Assembly (NCBI GenBank): GCA_958354085.1
Contig: CATWUX010000144.1
Span: 1 to 5,452, forward strand
Origin: an uncultured Oscillospiraceae bacterium
GTDB taxonomy: Bacteria > Bacillota > Clostridia > Oscillospirales > Acutalibacteraceae
Length of the DNA stretch: 5,452 bases
Reading direction: 5' to 3'
The notes under the pieces were generated by a model that saw only the letters and a list, made by a program, of their open reading frames with translations, did not search any database and had not been told where the DNA came from. A program made the translations under genes and the position numbers. Of this stretch, positions 5,432 through 5,452 are shown in pieces. The stretch's first letter is position 1. Each line of letters begins with the position of its first letter.

Positions 5432-5452
5432 AAGAAAACAAAGGTAAAGAAG

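Overview
The window reads as chromosomal DNA of a spore-forming Firmicute of class Clostridia. An Oscillospiraceae or Butyricicoccaceae-like gut anaerobe is my best guess. The reasons are a moderately GC-rich coding sequence with AT-rich intergenic DNA, strong AGGAGTG-type ribosome binding sites, a Bacillus/Clostridium-type GSI-alpha glutamine synthetase, an RNA polymerase beta subunit with a clostridial-looking segment, and a small protein resembling a clostridial spore-surface family. The genus call is weak. Nearly all of the window is coded on the minus strand.

Layout from left to right. Positions 1-2521 (minus) hold the first 840 codons of rpoB; its 3' end lies off the left edge. Positions 2522-2965 are a 444-base non-coding stretch. 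It contains the rpoB ribosome binding site, a leader of about 230 nt with several possible hairpins, a near-consensus rpoB promoter, an apparently opposing plus-strand promoter, two copies of an AATTTGCAAATT palindrome, and a likely terminator. Positions 2966-3568 (minus) encode a single-domain carbohydrate-binding family 9-like protein of 200 residues starting at GTG. Positions 3641-3680 hold a 16-bp-stem terminator, 3 bases after the stop of glnA (3684-5018, minus; 444 residues). Positions 5019-5182 hold back-to-back promoters: a sigma-A type promoter for glnA and, pointing right, a match to the forespore sigma-G consensus. Positions 5183-5383 (plus) encode a 66-residue protein with a DUF3787-like C-terminus. 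Positions 5399-5431 hold a strong minus-strand terminator, so another minus-strand gene probably ends just beyond the right edge.

The genes look like neighbouring single transcription units rather than a pathway. rpoB (transcription), glnA (ammonia assimilation) and the small putative spore protein each have their own promoter, and strong or plausible terminators separate them. The most unusual points are the place of rpoB, which is not preceded by rplJ/rplL; the promoter and palindrome architecture upstream of it; the isolated CBM9-like gene lodged between glnA and rpoB; and the candidate sigma-G promoter in front of the small gene. I see no mobile element, CRISPR array, tRNA or rRNA, and nothing that amounts to a clearly new biological system.
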